Under the pieces are notes generated by a model. It was given only the letters and a program-made list of their open reading frames with translations, was not told the origin of the DNA and searched no databases. DNA of 64,000 bases from Mycobacterium sp. 236(2023) (GTDB lineage: Bacteria; Actinomycetota; Actinomycetes; Mycobacteriales; Mycobacteriaceae), in assembly GCF_029623955.1 (NCBI RefSeq), contig NZ_JARSBP010000007.1, forward strand, positions 286,218-350,217, read 5' to 3'. Shown piece by piece: positions 42,330 to 52,585 of the stretch; the stretch's first letter is position 1; each line of letters begins with the position of its first letter. A program made the translations under genes and the position numbers.

Positions 42330-43496
42330 ATGACCACCACCAAGCCACCGGTAAGCGCCGGCACACTGTTGACTCTGAATTCGAGTGCCCACACCCAACA
42401 GCCGATGACCCGCCCGAACGCCACAGCCCTCGTGGTAACGGTGGTCATCCTCACGACCCTTTTCGGCTGGATGCTGAGCTTCGCCACCCGGGAACCGGGT
42501 GCGCGCATCGCCCGTCCCGGTGTCGACGATCAGACCTTGATGTCGGCCGAACCACTTTTTGGCTGGACCACATGGCCCTACATTTTCGAGGTCGGCGCCG
42601 TGGTCATGTTCGTGGGGGGCTTGATTGTCCTTGTGCTGCAATCGATCAAAGCGGGCCGGATAACTATCGGCTTGCTGTTCTTCATCGCAGGCAACTCGTT
42701 GGTGTGGCTCGACCCGTGGGGCAACTGGGGGCCCTACGCGACGTATGACTCACGCCTGCTGCACTGGCCGGAAACCTGGTGGTGGGCATCGGTATCCCCC
42801 ACCGTCGAACCGGTTTTCAACTTCATCGGCTACTACGCGTTCTACATCGGACCGTCTGCCCTGTCGATCCTTCTCCTCAAACGGGTCATCGGACCTCGCT
42901 TCAGCTCGGGGGCGTTCATCCACCGCCACCCCTTGATCTCGCTAACGATCATTACCGTGATCGTCGGGTTCATCATCGATGCAGTCATCGAGACTTTCTT
43001 CGTACGAACTGGTCTGTACGGGTATTCTCAAGTGCCGAAGTTTGGTTCGATTTTCGTCGGAGAGGCCCACCAGTTCCCGCTGCTACTGGAGTCGCTTTCC
43101 ACCACCTTGCCGTTCATCGCAGTGAGTCTGCTCTGGTGGCGTAACGACACGGGCCTGACCGGCGCCGAACGCTTCGCCAATAAGTTCGCGATCACTCGCA
43201 AGACGGGTAGGGCCGGTGTGCTCGCCGTGATGATCCTGTTCATGAACATTGGCTATTTCGCCTATCTGGCACCATTTTTCGTCATTCGTTATTTCGATCT
43301 GTCCACCGAGGTGGCGCGGCCGTGGCGGTGGTGTGCGGTAATGGTCTACGACCCTCAGGGTCACTATGAGAAGGCTGGCGAACAGGGACCCTTCTTTGAG
43401 GGCATCTGGGCGCACTGGCCGTCGGGTCAACCCAACGGGCGTGAGGTGAGCCCGCCTGTGGGCGAACCTCTTCCTAACGCATGTAGGCCGTCGTGA
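42330..43496 (+). CDS. Multispanning membrane protein, AveC (spirocyclase)-like
   Basis: A 388-aa membrane protein with about eight hydrophobic segments and conserved aromatic loops (LVWLDPWGNWGPYATYD; WASVSPTVEPVFNFIGYYAF). It resembles actinobacterial membrane proteins annotated as the spirocyclase AveC family, named for an avermectin enzyme. Their reaction in mycobacteria is not known to me. The GTG of the SDR gene overlaps its stop (GTGA). As first gene of the TetR-controlled operon leading into mceA-F, it may modify or move a hydrophobic polycyclic substrate. That role is inferred. Confidence 0.6.
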   Translation: MTTTKPPVSAGTLLTLNSSAHTQQPMTRPNATALVVTVVILTTLFGWMLSFATREPGARIARPGVDDQTLMSAEPLFGWTTWPYIFEVGAVVMFVGGLIVLVLQSIKAGRITIGLLFFIAGNSLVWLDPWGNWGPYATYDSRLLHWPETWWWASVSPTVEPVFNFIGYYAFYIGPSALSILLLKRVIGPRFSSGAFIHRHPLISLTIITVIVGFIIDAVIETFFVRTGLYGYSQVPKFGSIFVGEAHQFPLLLESLSTTLPFIAVSLLWWRNDTGLTGAERFANKFAITRKTGRAGVLAVMILFMNIGYFAYLAPFFVIRYFDLSTEVARPWRWCAVMVYDPQGHYEKAGEQGPFFEGIWAHWPSGQPNGREVSPPVGEPLPNACRPS

Positions 43497-44329
43497 GCCG
43501 TGCAATGCGATCTCCTCGCACGGCTCTCGTCACAGGTGCGTCAAGGGGATTGGGGCGAGCTTCGGTAGTCGAGCTCATCGGCCGCGGTTGGCATGTCCTC
43601 GGCGCGATGCGTTCCCCTGATAGGGACGGACCCGACCTCGTCGGCCAGGTGTCCGGACTCCGTGGCGACCTCGAACTCGTACGGCTGGATCTTGACAGTG
43701 ACGCATCGATCCGTGCTGTCGGCGGACTGTGCACCGAAAGGGTACCCGACGCGCTGATCCACATCGCCGGTCTAGCGCCGTCGGCGGCATTTGAGGACAT
43801 CCCCCACGAGGAACGCGTCAGCACGTTGCAAACGAACCTTCTGGGGCCGATGCTGCTGACGGAATTACTCCTTCCGGCAATGCGCGCACGCGGTACAGGA
43901 AGAATAGTTGCGGTGGCCAGCCTGGCCGCCAGGATCGGACTTCCGCTCGCATCCGTATACGGGGCCAGCAAGGCCGGACTTGAACGATGGATCGAAGGCC
44001 TGGCGACAGAGATTCACCAATTCGGTCTGTCTGCTCACGTGATCGAGTCCGGCATGTTCGCCACCGACATGATGGCGAACTCCGATGTGCCGGCGCCAGA
44101 AGGTCCGTATGGCCCGATGTACGCGAAATTCTCGAAGCGTCGAGCGGGGGTCGTTGCGAAAGCCAAGCCTGCCGAACAGTTCGCGCGAGCGTTGGCGGAT
44201 TTTGTCGAGCGGCCCAAAGCGCCGGTATTGAAGCCGGTTGGCACCGATGCGATCGGCGCGTACTACGCACAGCGACTCATCCCGGCCGGCGTCATCAGCA
44301 CTGCGCTCAAACATGTTGTCAAACCGTGA
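43493..44329 (+). CDS. Short-chain dehydrogenase/reductase
   Basis: A 278-aa classical SDR. The cofactor motif is TGASRGLG (14-21), the catalytic residues are Ser143 (VASLAA), Tyr156 and Lys160 (VYGASK), and the PG-loop equivalent reads IESGMFATDM. It probably oxidises or reduces a hydroxyl/keto group of the operon's substrate with NAD(P). GTG 43493 overlaps the AveC-like gene's stop. The next gene starts 27 bp after its stop. Confidence 0.88.
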   Translation: MSRAMRSPRTALVTGASRGLGRASVVELIGRGWHVLGAMRSPDRDGPDLVGQVSGLRGDLELVRLDLDSDASIRAVGGLCTERVPDALIHIAGLAPSAAFEDIPHEERVSTLQTNLLGPMLLTELLLPAMRARGTGRIVAVASLAARIGLPLASVYGASKAGLERWIEGLATEIHQFGLSAHVIESGMFATDMMANSDVPAPEGPYGPMYAKFSKRRAGVVAKAKPAEQFARALADFVERPKAPVLKPVGTDAIGAYYAQRLIPAGVISTALKHVVKP

Positions 44330-44356
44330 AATTGGTACCACAGACAGGGCAGATCG

Positions 44357-45508
44357 GTGGACTTCAGCTATCCAGAGAATGCGCAGCATCTGCGCGCGGA
44401 GTTTCGGGCCTGGCTCGCAGATAACCTTAACGACGAAGTCATCGAAGCAGACCGTCACCGGGGCCGCTGCGACCAGGCATTCCAGACACTTCGATCCTGG
44501 GACGCAGCGGTCGCCGACGCAGGTTGGGCAGCGATCTCTTGGCCAAAAGCGCTCGGGGGCCGGGATGCCGGCGCGCTCGAAAAGCTTGCCTACGCCGAAG
44601 AGGCGGCACGGGCTGGCCTACCGGCCCCGTTGAACCTGATCGGGATCAGCAACATTGCGCCCGCGATCATGTTGTACGGGTCCGAGCAACAGATGCAGAC
44701 TCTGCTGCCGAGAATGGCTCGATCAGAGGACATTTGGTGCCAGGGAATGTCGGAGCCCGATGCCGGCTCCGACTTGGCGTCGCTGCGCACCCGAGCAGTA
44801 CGTGACGGTGAGGACTTCGTGATCAACGGCCAGAAGATCTGGACCTCATTGGGTCACCGCGCCGACTGGTGCCAACTCTATGTCCGCACTGACCCCGATG
44901 CCCCCCGCCACCAGGGTATCTCCTGCCTTATCGTCGACATGTCGACCCCTGGTATCCGGGTGCGTCCGCTGGTCAGCATTAATGGGGATGCTGACTTCGC
45001 GGAGATCTTCTTCGACGATGTCCGGGTGTCTGCCGACGCAATTCTCGGACCGCTGAACGGTGGCTGGCAGGTGGCCATGACGACCTTGGACCACGAACGT
45101 GCCGCAGCGGCACAGTTGTACGTCGAGATGCGTCAGCGGTTACGCGATTTGGTGACCGATCTCGGTCAGCTGCGCGATACGAGTGTCTTGAGCGACCCAA
45201 CGGTGCAATGCCGGCTGGGAGAGCTCGCAATTCGCATCAATAATCTCGAAATACTCTGTCTGCGCGCCGTTTCGGCAGTGATGAGCGGTGGTGACGTCGG
45301 AGCAACGGCCAGCCTGGCCAAATCGACGTGGGGCGAGGTCGGCCAGGATCTGGCAGCTTTGGGTTACGAACTGCTCGGTCACCACGTCTTCGGAGGGCAG
45401 TGGGCGCATCAGCGTCTGTCCGCTAGAGCGCTGACCATCGCGGGGGGGACCACTCAGGTGAGCAAGAACATCACGGCTCAGCGGGTCCTGGGGATGCCGC
45501 GACGATGA
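44357..45508 (+). CDS. Acyl-CoA dehydrogenase (FadE-type, first of heteromeric pair)
   Basis: A 383-aa acyl-CoA dehydrogenase with the FAD/acyl-CoA binding motif MSEPDAGSDLASLRTRA (near 130) and C-terminal GGTTQVSKNITAQRVLG. It lies directly before a shorter-type acyl-CoA dehydrogenase (ATGA overlap), the arrangement of heterotetrameric alpha2beta2 FadE pairs that oxidise bulky steroid or terpenoid side-chain CoA esters in mycobacteria. GTG 44357 gives MDFSYPENAQ. The pair would introduce a C=C bond in the acyl chain. Confidence 0.9.
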   Translation: MDFSYPENAQHLRAEFRAWLADNLNDEVIEADRHRGRCDQAFQTLRSWDAAVADAGWAAISWPKALGGRDAGALEKLAYAEEAARAGLPAPLNLIGISNIAPAIMLYGSEQQMQTLLPRMARSEDIWCQGMSEPDAGSDLASLRTRAVRDGEDFVINGQKIWTSLGHRADWCQLYVRTDPDAPRHQGISCLIVDMSTPGIRVRPLVSINGDADFAEIFFDDVRVSADAILGPLNGGWQVAMTTLDHERAAAAQLYVEMRQRLRDLVTDLGQLRDTSVLSDPTVQCRLGELAIRINNLEILCLRAVSAVMSGGDVGATASLAKSTWGEVGQDLAALGYELLGHHVFGGQWAHQRLSARALTIAGGTTQVSKNITAQRVLGMPRR

Positions 45509-46626
45509 ACCTCGAACTGTCCGCCGAACAGGACGCCATGCGGGCGACGGTGCGGTCCTTCCTTGCTGATCACGCCGGTGCCGAAGAACATGCACGATCT
45601 GCCGCAGACCCTGACCACGCAGGGTCGTCGGGGATCTGGCGAGGTCTGGCTGACTTGGGCACGACAGGATTGCTGGTTGAAGAACGCCTGGGCGGCGCAG
45701 GGCTGACGATGGTCGAAGCAGGCATGGTTCTTGAAGAGCTCGGCGCCGTCCTACACCCGGGGCCGTGGACATCATGCGCGGTGCTTTCGGTGCGACTGCT
45801 CGACCAACTGCTCGAACCTCCGGCAGAACTCTATGCGGGCATCGCCGACGGAACGCTCATTGTGACCTCAGCATTGGAGGCACCCGGGGTATCGCTCGAC
45901 AGCCACACCGGCACAACTTTGTCGGGTGAACTACACCACGTGCCCGACGCCAGCACCGCCAACCTCCTGCTGATCCCTATCATCGCGGAGCAAGACTTCA
46001 GGGTTTTCGCCGTCGAGGCCGAGCATCGGCACCTCCATACCGAACGGGTCCCAGGCATCGACCACACGCGGCGGCGGTATCACGTGAAGCTCGACGGAGT
46101 GCCCGGCCGCGACCTCGGTCATATCGCAGCCGAATCCCTGGCTGCAGTAACCGATGACGTACTCATCGCGACTGCGGCCGAAGCACTGGGTGCGGCGCGG
46201 GCGGTGCTGGATGAAACCGTCGCCTACACGAAGGTGCGCCACCAATTCGGGCAACCGATCGGTGCCTTCCAGGCAGTTCAGCACCTCTGCGTCGACATGC
46301 TCGAGACCGTGGAACTCATACGCAGCGGCGTCCTGCACGCCCTGTGGGCATCCGCGTCAGGACCATCGCCGGAACGGCACCTGGCGGCAGCCAGGCTGAA
46401 GGGAATGTCGGGCACTCTGGCCGAGGTGGGTGACACCGCCATCCAGGTACTTGGCGGGATCGGATACACCTGGGAGCACGACGCGCACCTGTATCTTCGG
46501 CGCCTGCTCGACTGGAGCTCTTTCCTCGGCCGGCCCACGGCCTATCAGCGGGAAATCGGCGCCGCACTCATCGCCGAGATCCTCCCTCATCTCGCGCAAC
46601 CGTTGGGCATGGGAGTGACGAGTTGA
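45505..46626 (+). CDS. Acyl-CoA dehydrogenase (FadE-type, second of heteromeric pair)
   Basis: A 373-aa acyl-CoA dehydrogenase-fold protein. The N-terminal ELSAEQDAMRATVRSFLAD, AYTKVRHQFGQPIGAFQAVQ and the C-terminal GGIGYTWEHDAHLYLRRLL are those of the beta-like partner in heteromeric FadE complexes. Partner chains often lack the catalytic base, but I cannot assign it with certainty here. ATG 45505 overlaps the previous stop. Its own stop overlaps the TTG start of mceA. Confidence 0.88.
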   Translation: MNLELSAEQDAMRATVRSFLADHAGAEEHARSAADPDHAGSSGIWRGLADLGTTGLLVEERLGGAGLTMVEAGMVLEELGAVLHPGPWTSCAVLSVRLLDQLLEPPAELYAGIADGTLIVTSALEAPGVSLDSHTGTTLSGELHHVPDASTANLLLIPIIAEQDFRVFAVEAEHRHLHTERVPGIDHTRRRYHVKLDGVPGRDLGHIAAESLAAVTDDVLIATAAEALGAARAVLDETVAYTKVRHQFGQPIGAFQAVQHLCVDMLETVELIRSGVLHALWASASGPSPERHLAAARLKGMSGTLAEVGDTAIQVLGGIGYTWEHDAHLYLRRLLDWSSFLGRPTAYQREIGAALIAEILPHLAQPLGMGVTS

Positions 46627-47903
46627 GCAGGAACCTCGGCCCGGGACCGATACACAGGTCCGAAACCTCAAGCAGCGCAGCACCGCTAGCGGCATCTTCC
46701 GGCCGCCACTTCGGCGTCTCGCACTACATTCGCCCACTCGCCGGTTTGGGTTTGGTCATAGCGCTGGTCGTGATCGTGTTCTTCGCGATCAGCCTGTTCG
46801 GCGGAAGATTCACCGAAACCGTTGCCGTCACGGTGATCTCGGATCGTGCCGGGTTGGTCATGAATCCCGACGCCAAGGTCAAGATGCACGGCGCGCAGGT
46901 GGGCACGGTCAAGGCGATCGACTACCGGGCCGACGGCACCGCAGTGCTCACTTTGGCGATGAACCCCGACATGCTGCAGGACATTCCGTCGAACACCCAG
47001 GTCGACATCGCGTCGTCGACGGTGTTCGGAGCCAAATTCGTCCAGCTCAAAGCCCCTGACGAGGTAACCGATTTCGAGCCGATGACCGCCGGCCAGGTGA
47101 TCACTGCCGAACGCGTCACGGTAGAGGTCAACACCGTGTTCGAGCGTCTGCGCTCGGTGTTGTCAACGATCCAACCCGACAAACTCAACAAGATTCTGAG
47201 CGCCCTGTCCAGCGGGCTCGACGGGCGCGGTGCGACGATGGGACGTGGCCTGTCTGACTTGAATCAGTTGTTGGCGCAACTGGATCCGAGTCTGCCCAAT
47301 CTTGCGCGCGACATCGAGACTGCACCCGAAGTTTTCGACGCATTCGCCGATGCGGCACCAAATCTGCTCGTCGTTGCACAGAATGCCTCGACGATGAGCC
47401 AAACACTGGTAACCGAACAGGACGCTCTCGACCAGATGCTCACCAGCGTCATCGGACTGGCGGATACCGGAGAACCTGTCCTGGTCGATAATCGGGTGGC
47501 CCTAGTGGACACGCTGCGCCTGCTCAATCCGATCACGGGGCTGACCAATAAATACAACGAGGCGCTCAATTGCGCGCTGACAACACAATTGGTGAACTCC
47601 AAAATACCACCGCTGAAGAATGCCGGCGCGGAAGTGCTGACGAGTTTCTCCTTTGGGGTGGAACGGTACCGCTACCCCGGTGACCTACCGAAGGTTGCAG
47701 CGACCGGGGGTTCACAGTGTGGCGGACTACCGGTACTACCCAAGGAATCGCGCCTCCCCTGGTTGGTGGCCGACACGGGCGCCAATCCTTGGAAGTACGG
47801 CAATTCGGGCATCGTCCTCAACGCGGCCGGACTCAAGGAGATGCTCTTCGGGCACATTGACGGCCCCCCACGAAACAGCGCACAGATCGGGCAGCCAGGA
47901 TGA
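46623..47903 (+). CDS. mceA: MCE-family protein MceA
   Basis: A 426-aa MceA. The N-terminal segment has one transmembrane helix (about 40-62) followed by the MCE/MlaD domain (about 70-155; DRAGLVMNPDAKVKMHGAQV), a helical region, and the MceA C-terminus (FSFGVERYRYPGDLPKVA; NSGIVLNAAGLKEMLFG). MceA-F form a periplasm-spanning tunnel for lipids or sterols, driven by YrbE permeases and the MceG ATPase. The TTG start overlaps the acyl-CoA dehydrogenase stop (TTGA), which tightly couples transport to catabolism. No yrbE gene precedes it here. Confidence 0.93.
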   Translation: MSRNLGPGPIHRSETSSSAAPLAASSGRHFGVSHYIRPLAGLGLVIALVVIVFFAISLFGGRFTETVAVTVISDRAGLVMNPDAKVKMHGAQVGTVKAIDYRADGTAVLTLAMNPDMLQDIPSNTQVDIASSTVFGAKFVQLKAPDEVTDFEPMTAGQVITAERVTVEVNTVFERLRSVLSTIQPDKLNKILSALSSGLDGRGATMGRGLSDLNQLLAQLDPSLPNLARDIETAPEVFDAFADAAPNLLVVAQNASTMSQTLVTEQDALDQMLTSVIGLADTGEPVLVDNRVALVDTLRLLNPITGLTNKYNEALNCALTTQLVNSKIPPLKNAGAEVLTSFSFGVERYRYPGDLPKVAATGGSQCGGLPVLPKESRLPWLVADTGANPWKYGNSGIVLNAAGLKEMLFGHIDGPPRNSAQIGQPG

Positions 47904-48928
47904 GGCGCATAAACCGGGCCTACCCGAAGTTCGGGGCGTTCGTCGTCGTGATGACGATACTCACGGCAGGCTTGTTCTTGATATTCGGCGACTACCGATC
48001 GGGTTCGGTGAATAACTACACCGCGGTGTTCACCGACGCTTCCGATGTGAAGAGCGGCGATTCGGTACGCGTAGCGGGCGTTCGAGTCGGCACGGTTACG
48101 TCGGTTGATCTCCAGCAAGACAATACGGTCCTCGTAGCATTCGACGCCGACCGCAGCACCGTCCTCACCAGCGGCACGAAAGTCGCCGCTCGCTACCTCA
48201 ATCTGGTCGGCGACCGTTATCTCGCGTTGATCGACACCCCGGGGGCGACCAACGCGATATCGGCGGGGTCACGGATCGATGTTGACCGCACGGTCCCAGC
48301 TCTTGACCTGGACCAACTACTCGGGGGACTGAAACCAGTTATCCAAGGGCTGAAGCCCGACGAGATCAACGCGCTCAGCGCCTCTTTGATTGAAATTCTG
48401 CAAGGTCAGGGCAGCACGGTGGAGTCTCTGTTTTCCAGGACTTCGTCATTTACCAACACCCTGGCTGACAACGGCCAGATTGTCCAAGATCTTATTGATC
48501 ACCTCAATACTGCGATGGCGACGCTGGCGCGGGACGGCAACCAATTCTCGGCGACCCTCGAGCGCATGCATCACCTTGTCAGCGAACTCAGCACTGAGCG
48601 TGAACCCATCGGCGAAGCAATCGAAGCCCTGAGCAACGGTACCGCCTCCCTGACATCCTTTTTGGGACAGGCACGCCCGCCCCTGGCCGAGACTATTGAT
48701 CAACTCAATCGGCTGGCCCCCAACCTCGACGCCCAACTGGACCGCATCGACACCGCGCTGGCGCGGGCCCCGGAGAACTATCGAAAACTGGCGCGCATCG
48801 GCTCCTACGGCACCTTCATCAACTACTACCTGTGCGGACTCTCCTTTCGGGTCAGCGACCTGGAGGGGCGCACGGCGGAGTTTCCCTGGACCAAACAAAC
48901 CGAGGGAAGGTGCGCCGAACCCCAATGA
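47900..48928 (+). CDS. mceB: MCE-family protein MceB
   Basis: A 342-aa MceB with a transmembrane helix near residues 12-32, an MCE domain (about 40-120; YTAVFTDASDVKSGDSVRVA) and a long helical part. The C-terminus YLCGLSFRVSDLEG is typical. The ATG overlaps mceA's stop and the stop overlaps mceC's ATG (ATGA both times). It is one of six paralogous subunits of the lipid-import tunnel. Confidence 0.93.
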   Translation: MRRINRAYPKFGAFVVVMTILTAGLFLIFGDYRSGSVNNYTAVFTDASDVKSGDSVRVAGVRVGTVTSVDLQQDNTVLVAFDADRSTVLTSGTKVAARYLNLVGDRYLALIDTPGATNAISAGSRIDVDRTVPALDLDQLLGGLKPVIQGLKPDEINALSASLIEILQGQGSTVESLFSRTSSFTNTLADNGQIVQDLIDHLNTAMATLARDGNQFSATLERMHHLVSELSTEREPIGEAIEALSNGTASLTSFLGQARPPLAETIDQLNRLAPNLDAQLDRIDTALARAPENYRKLARIGSYGTFINYYLCGLSFRVSDLEGRTAEFPWTKQTEGRCAEPQ

Positions 48929-50016
48929 TCAAATACCGCCATTCGAAGATGATGCGGGCCGGAGTTCTCGGCTTCGTGCTGATTGTGCTCGTGATCGCCG
49001 TCGGTCTGCAGCCCGAACGCATCATCACCTGGGCCGCGTCCCTGCGATACCAAGCAGAATTCCTGGATGCCGGCGGTCTCGCCGTAGGCGACGAAGTCAG
49101 GATTTCGGGCGTCAAAGTTGGTTCAGTGTCCGATATTTCGTGGCACGAGGGTGATGCACTGGTGACGTTCACCGTCGATGGCGGACATACCCTGGGGACC
49201 GATACGACTGCGCACATTCGGACCGGAACCCTCCTTGGACAGCGTGTGCTGACCCTTGAACCTGCCGGTGCCACCACGATGCGTCCGCTGCAGGTGATAC
49301 CGACTTCGCGGACAGCATCGCCATATTCGTTGACGCAAGCTGTCAATGAGTTCACTGCGAACACCGCGGGTACTGACACCGCGTCGCTCAACCAGTCACT
49401 CGACACGTTGGCCACGACGATTGGGCAGATCGCACCAGAACTCGGCCCCACCTTCGACGGGCTCAGCCGACTGTCCTCCTCGATCAACGGCCGCAACGAG
49501 AATCTCACTCAACTCCTCGCCAACACCGACAAGGTGACCACCGTGCTCGCGGAACGGAGCAACGAGGCGAACTCCCTGATCTTGAATGCCAATGACCTGC
49601 TGGCTGTTCTTGTCGAGCGACGGCAGGCGATCGCGAACTTGCTCGCCGACACCTCAGCACTGGCGTTGCACATCAAGGGGATGATCGCCGACAACGAGGC
49701 GGAACTGGCGCCGACGCTGGACAAGCTCAACACACTCAACGCGATGCTGGAGAAGAACCGCGACAACATCGCCAAGGCTCTCCCGGGTCTGACCAAGTAT
49801 CAGACGACCCTCAGCGAGATTGTCGCTAACGGACCCTTCTATCAAGCATTTGTCCCCAACCTGATACCCGCCTCCGTGCTGCAGCCATTCCTGGACTACG
49901 CCTTTGGCTTTCGCCGCGGCGTCGAGGCGGGCCACCCGCCCGATGACGCAGGCCCACGGGCCGAACTTGACCTCCCGTTCAACGGGATCCCCCTGACCCC
50001 GCAGCCGCCGCGATGA
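48925..50016 (+). CDS. mceC: MCE-family protein MceC
   Basis: A 363-aa MceC. The transmembrane segment lies at about 12-30 and the MCE domain at about 36-115 (YQAEFLDAGGLAVGDEVRIS). Helical repeats follow, then a Pro-rich tail (FNGIPLTPQPPR). ATG 48925 overlaps the mceB stop. A longer open frame back to 48832 lies inside mceB and is excluded. Subunit of the Mce transporter. Confidence 0.92.
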   Translation: MIKYRHSKMMRAGVLGFVLIVLVIAVGLQPERIITWAASLRYQAEFLDAGGLAVGDEVRISGVKVGSVSDISWHEGDALVTFTVDGGHTLGTDTTAHIRTGTLLGQRVLTLEPAGATTMRPLQVIPTSRTASPYSLTQAVNEFTANTAGTDTASLNQSLDTLATTIGQIAPELGPTFDGLSRLSSSINGRNENLTQLLANTDKVTTVLAERSNEANSLILNANDLLAVLVERRQAIANLLADTSALALHIKGMIADNEAELAPTLDKLNTLNAMLEKNRDNIAKALPGLTKYQTTLSEIVANGPFYQAFVPNLIPASVLQPFLDYAFGFRRGVEAGHPPDDAGPRAELDLPFNGIPLTPQPPR

Positions 50017-51404
50017 CTGGGCGGGCATGGTTGTGGCGTGCAACACTAGTGATGCTCCTGGCATGCGCCATGGCGGCTGCTCTGGTGCTGGTCACCGGCA
50101 TCGTTCGCAGCCCAATCCGGATCACAGCTATGTTCACCACGGCGACAGGCGTCTATCCCGGCGACCAGGTACGGGTGGCCGGCGTAGAGGTGGGACAAAT
50201 CGAGACGATCGACGCCGACGGGGCGGTGGTGCGACTGTCGATGACAGTCGACCACGCGGTACCGATCCCCGCCGACGCGCAAGCTGTGATCGTGGCACAG
50301 AACCTGATCTCTGCACGCTACGTCCAGCTCACGCCATCGTATCGGGGACCGGGACCCACTCTGGGTGACGGTGCCGAGATCCCCGTCACGCGCACCGCCG
50401 TGCCTGTGGAGTGGGACGAGGTCAAGCGTCAAATAACCAGATTAGCAACGGAATTGGGGCCGACGGTGGGCGCTGAGGGCACCTCGGTGTCGCGTTTCAT
50501 CGACTCGACGGCGGCGGCGATGGGCGACAATGGTGAGAAGCTGCGCGAGACGCTTCGACAGCTGTCCGGGGTTGGCCGTGTGCTCGCGCAGGGCGGCGGC
50601 AACATCGTGGATATCATCGCCAACCTCCAGACGTTCATCACAACGTTGCGAGACAGCAACACTCAGATCGTTCAGTTCCAGGATCGGCTGGCAACTCTGA
50701 CAAGTGTTCTCGAGGGGTCGCGCTCCGACCTCGACGCGGCACTGACCAATGTCGCCGACGTGGTGGCAGATGTGCAGCGTTTCATCGCTGGCACGCGAGA
50801 CAAGACTGCGGAGCAGATTCGGGGACTCGCGGACGTCACCCAGAATCTCGTCGATCACCGCAGAGATCTCGAGCAGTTGTTGCACATGGCGCCGACTGGC
50901 CTCGCCAACACCTACAACTTCTTCGATCCTCGTGACGGTTCAATCAACGGGGCGTTCGCCTTCAATAACTTCGCCAACCCAGTCGCGTTGATCTGTTCTG
51001 CTCTTGGCGCCGTGGAGAACACCACCGCACCTGAAACCGCGAAGCTTTGCGCCCAGTATCTCGGGCCCGGCCTGCGACTGTTGAACTTCAACGGCCTACC
51101 GTTCCCGGTGAATCCCGTAATTAGCGCGATGCCGCCGCCGGAACTGATGAGGTACACCGACGCTAGCCTGGCACCAGGTGGGGCCGGTCCCGCACCGCAG
51201 CCTCCGGAGACACCGCCGTCGGTATCTGCCTTTACCGGGATGGGCGGCGATGTGATCGCGCCCCCGCAGGCAACGAGTTTTCCCGAGATGATGTTGCCCT
51301 CAACCACGTTGGCGCCCCAGCCCCCGGGCCCCTTACTGCCAGCTGAAGGGCCCCCGCGCGCAATGCCGCCTACCTCGACTCCCGAAGGAACACCAGCACC
51401 GTGA
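50013..51404 (+). CDS. mceD: MCE-family protein MceD
   Basis: A 463-aa MceD. The N-terminal membrane helix (about 10-28) precedes an MCE domain (about 35-115; FTTATGVYPGDQVRVAGVEV). A helical part follows, then a disordered, Pro-rich C-terminal 80 residues as usual for MceD. ATG/GTG overlaps link it to mceC and mceE. Confidence 0.92.
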   Translation: MTGRAWLWRATLVMLLACAMAAALVLVTGIVRSPIRITAMFTTATGVYPGDQVRVAGVEVGQIETIDADGAVVRLSMTVDHAVPIPADAQAVIVAQNLISARYVQLTPSYRGPGPTLGDGAEIPVTRTAVPVEWDEVKRQITRLATELGPTVGAEGTSVSRFIDSTAAAMGDNGEKLRETLRQLSGVGRVLAQGGGNIVDIIANLQTFITTLRDSNTQIVQFQDRLATLTSVLEGSRSDLDAALTNVADVVADVQRFIAGTRDKTAEQIRGLADVTQNLVDHRRDLEQLLHMAPTGLANTYNFFDPRDGSINGAFAFNNFANPVALICSALGAVENTTAPETAKLCAQYLGPGLRLLNFNGLPFPVNPVISAMPPPELMRYTDASLAPGGAGPAPQPPETPPSVSAFTGMGGDVIAPPQATSFPEMMLPSTTLAPQPPGPLLPAEGPPRAMPPTSTPEGTPAP

Positions 51405-52585
51405 TCATTCGCCGCGTCTTCAGAACGATCGTCGTGGTTGCGTGCTGCCTTGCGCCCGGCAGCGTCGGTTGCGCGTTCCAGGGGGTGAACTCACTGCCGC
51501 TGCCCGGCACGGTCGGGCGAGGCGACGGCGCGCAATCTTTTCACGCCAAGCTTGCGAATATCGGTTCACTGGAACCTAATTCACCGGTCATGATCGACGA
51601 CGTCGTGGTTGGAAGCATCAAGACACTGACTGCTTCGGATTGGACTGCCGACGTGCAATTCACGGTCAAACCCGGCGTGGCCGTGCCGAGCAACGCCCTG
51701 GCAGCGGTCGGGCAGACGAGCCTGCTCGGATCGATGCACCTGTCCTTGAACCCGCCGGTCGGCGAACAGCCCGTCGGTCGATTACGGCCCGGCTCCACGG
51801 TACCGCTCGATGACACCTTCACCTATCCGTCAACCGAGGAAACACTCGCATCGGTCTCGGTGCTGGTCAACTCCGGTGGCCTGGGACAAATCGGTGACAT
51901 CGTGCGCAATATGAACGCCGCCCTCGGCGGGCGCGAACAGGAGGTCCGCGAGCTTCTCGGACGGCTCGACCGACTTGTCGGGGTGTTCGACAGCCAGAAA
52001 GAGAATGTCGTCGCCTCCATCCAGACGATGAACCGACTCGCCGAGACAGTCGCACGACAGCGCGACGCGGTATCGGATGCGCTCAGAGATCTGCCCCCCG
52101 CTCTCGATGTCCTGATAGCGCAGCGGCCCCGCATCACCGAAGCGCTCAACCGGCTCGGTGACTTCAGCGATACCACCACCACGGTCGTCAACGAGGCTGA
52201 GGGGGACCTCATCGCCACGCTGCAGAACCTTGGTCCGACCGTCCGTGCGCTGGCCGACGTCGGCCCGGAGATCGGCAGCGCCATCGCACACACCACGGTG
52301 TCGCCGTTCAGCCAGAACATCATCGACCGCGGCGTGCATGGCGACTATATGAACCTGTTCATCACCATCGACCTGACCGTAAACAGGCTGAAGCGGACAC
52401 TGCTGTCAGGCACTCGATGGGCCAATCCCTACGTTCCGCTGGTCCCGGCACCGGGTGACAGCGGCTATGACGCCTATTACGCGCATGATCCGCTCACGGT
52501 CCCGCTCGCGATCCCGCCCGCGGAAACCGTTGCCCCTCAAGCTGAACAGCCCGCGGTAACCGAACCAACGGCGGGAGAGGGTTAA
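51401..52585 (+). CDS. mceE: MCE-family lipoprotein MceE
   Basis: A 394-aa MceE lipoprotein, recognised by the lipobox around Cys24 (PGSVGCAF) that replaces the usual transmembrane helix. The MCE domain (about 45-125; FHAKLANIGSLEPNSPVMID) and helical region follow, with a Pro-rich tail. GTG 51401 overlaps the mceD stop and the TAA overlaps the mceF ATG (TAATG). As the lipidated member of the hexamer it is anchored to the membrane. Confidence 0.93.
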   Translation: MIIRRVFRTIVVVACCLAPGSVGCAFQGVNSLPLPGTVGRGDGAQSFHAKLANIGSLEPNSPVMIDDVVVGSIKTLTASDWTADVQFTVKPGVAVPSNALAAVGQTSLLGSMHLSLNPPVGEQPVGRLRPGSTVPLDDTFTYPSTEETLASVSVLVNSGGLGQIGDIVRNMNAALGGREQEVRELLGRLDRLVGVFDSQKENVVASIQTMNRLAETVARQRDAVSDALRDLPPALDVLIAQRPRITEALNRLGDFSDTTTTVVNEAEGDLIATLQNLGPTVRALADVGPEIGSAIAHTTVSPFSQNIIDRGVHGDYMNLFITIDLTVNRLKRTLLSGTRWANPYVPLVPAPGDSGYDAYYAHDPLTVPLAIPPAETVAPQAEQPAVTEPTAGEG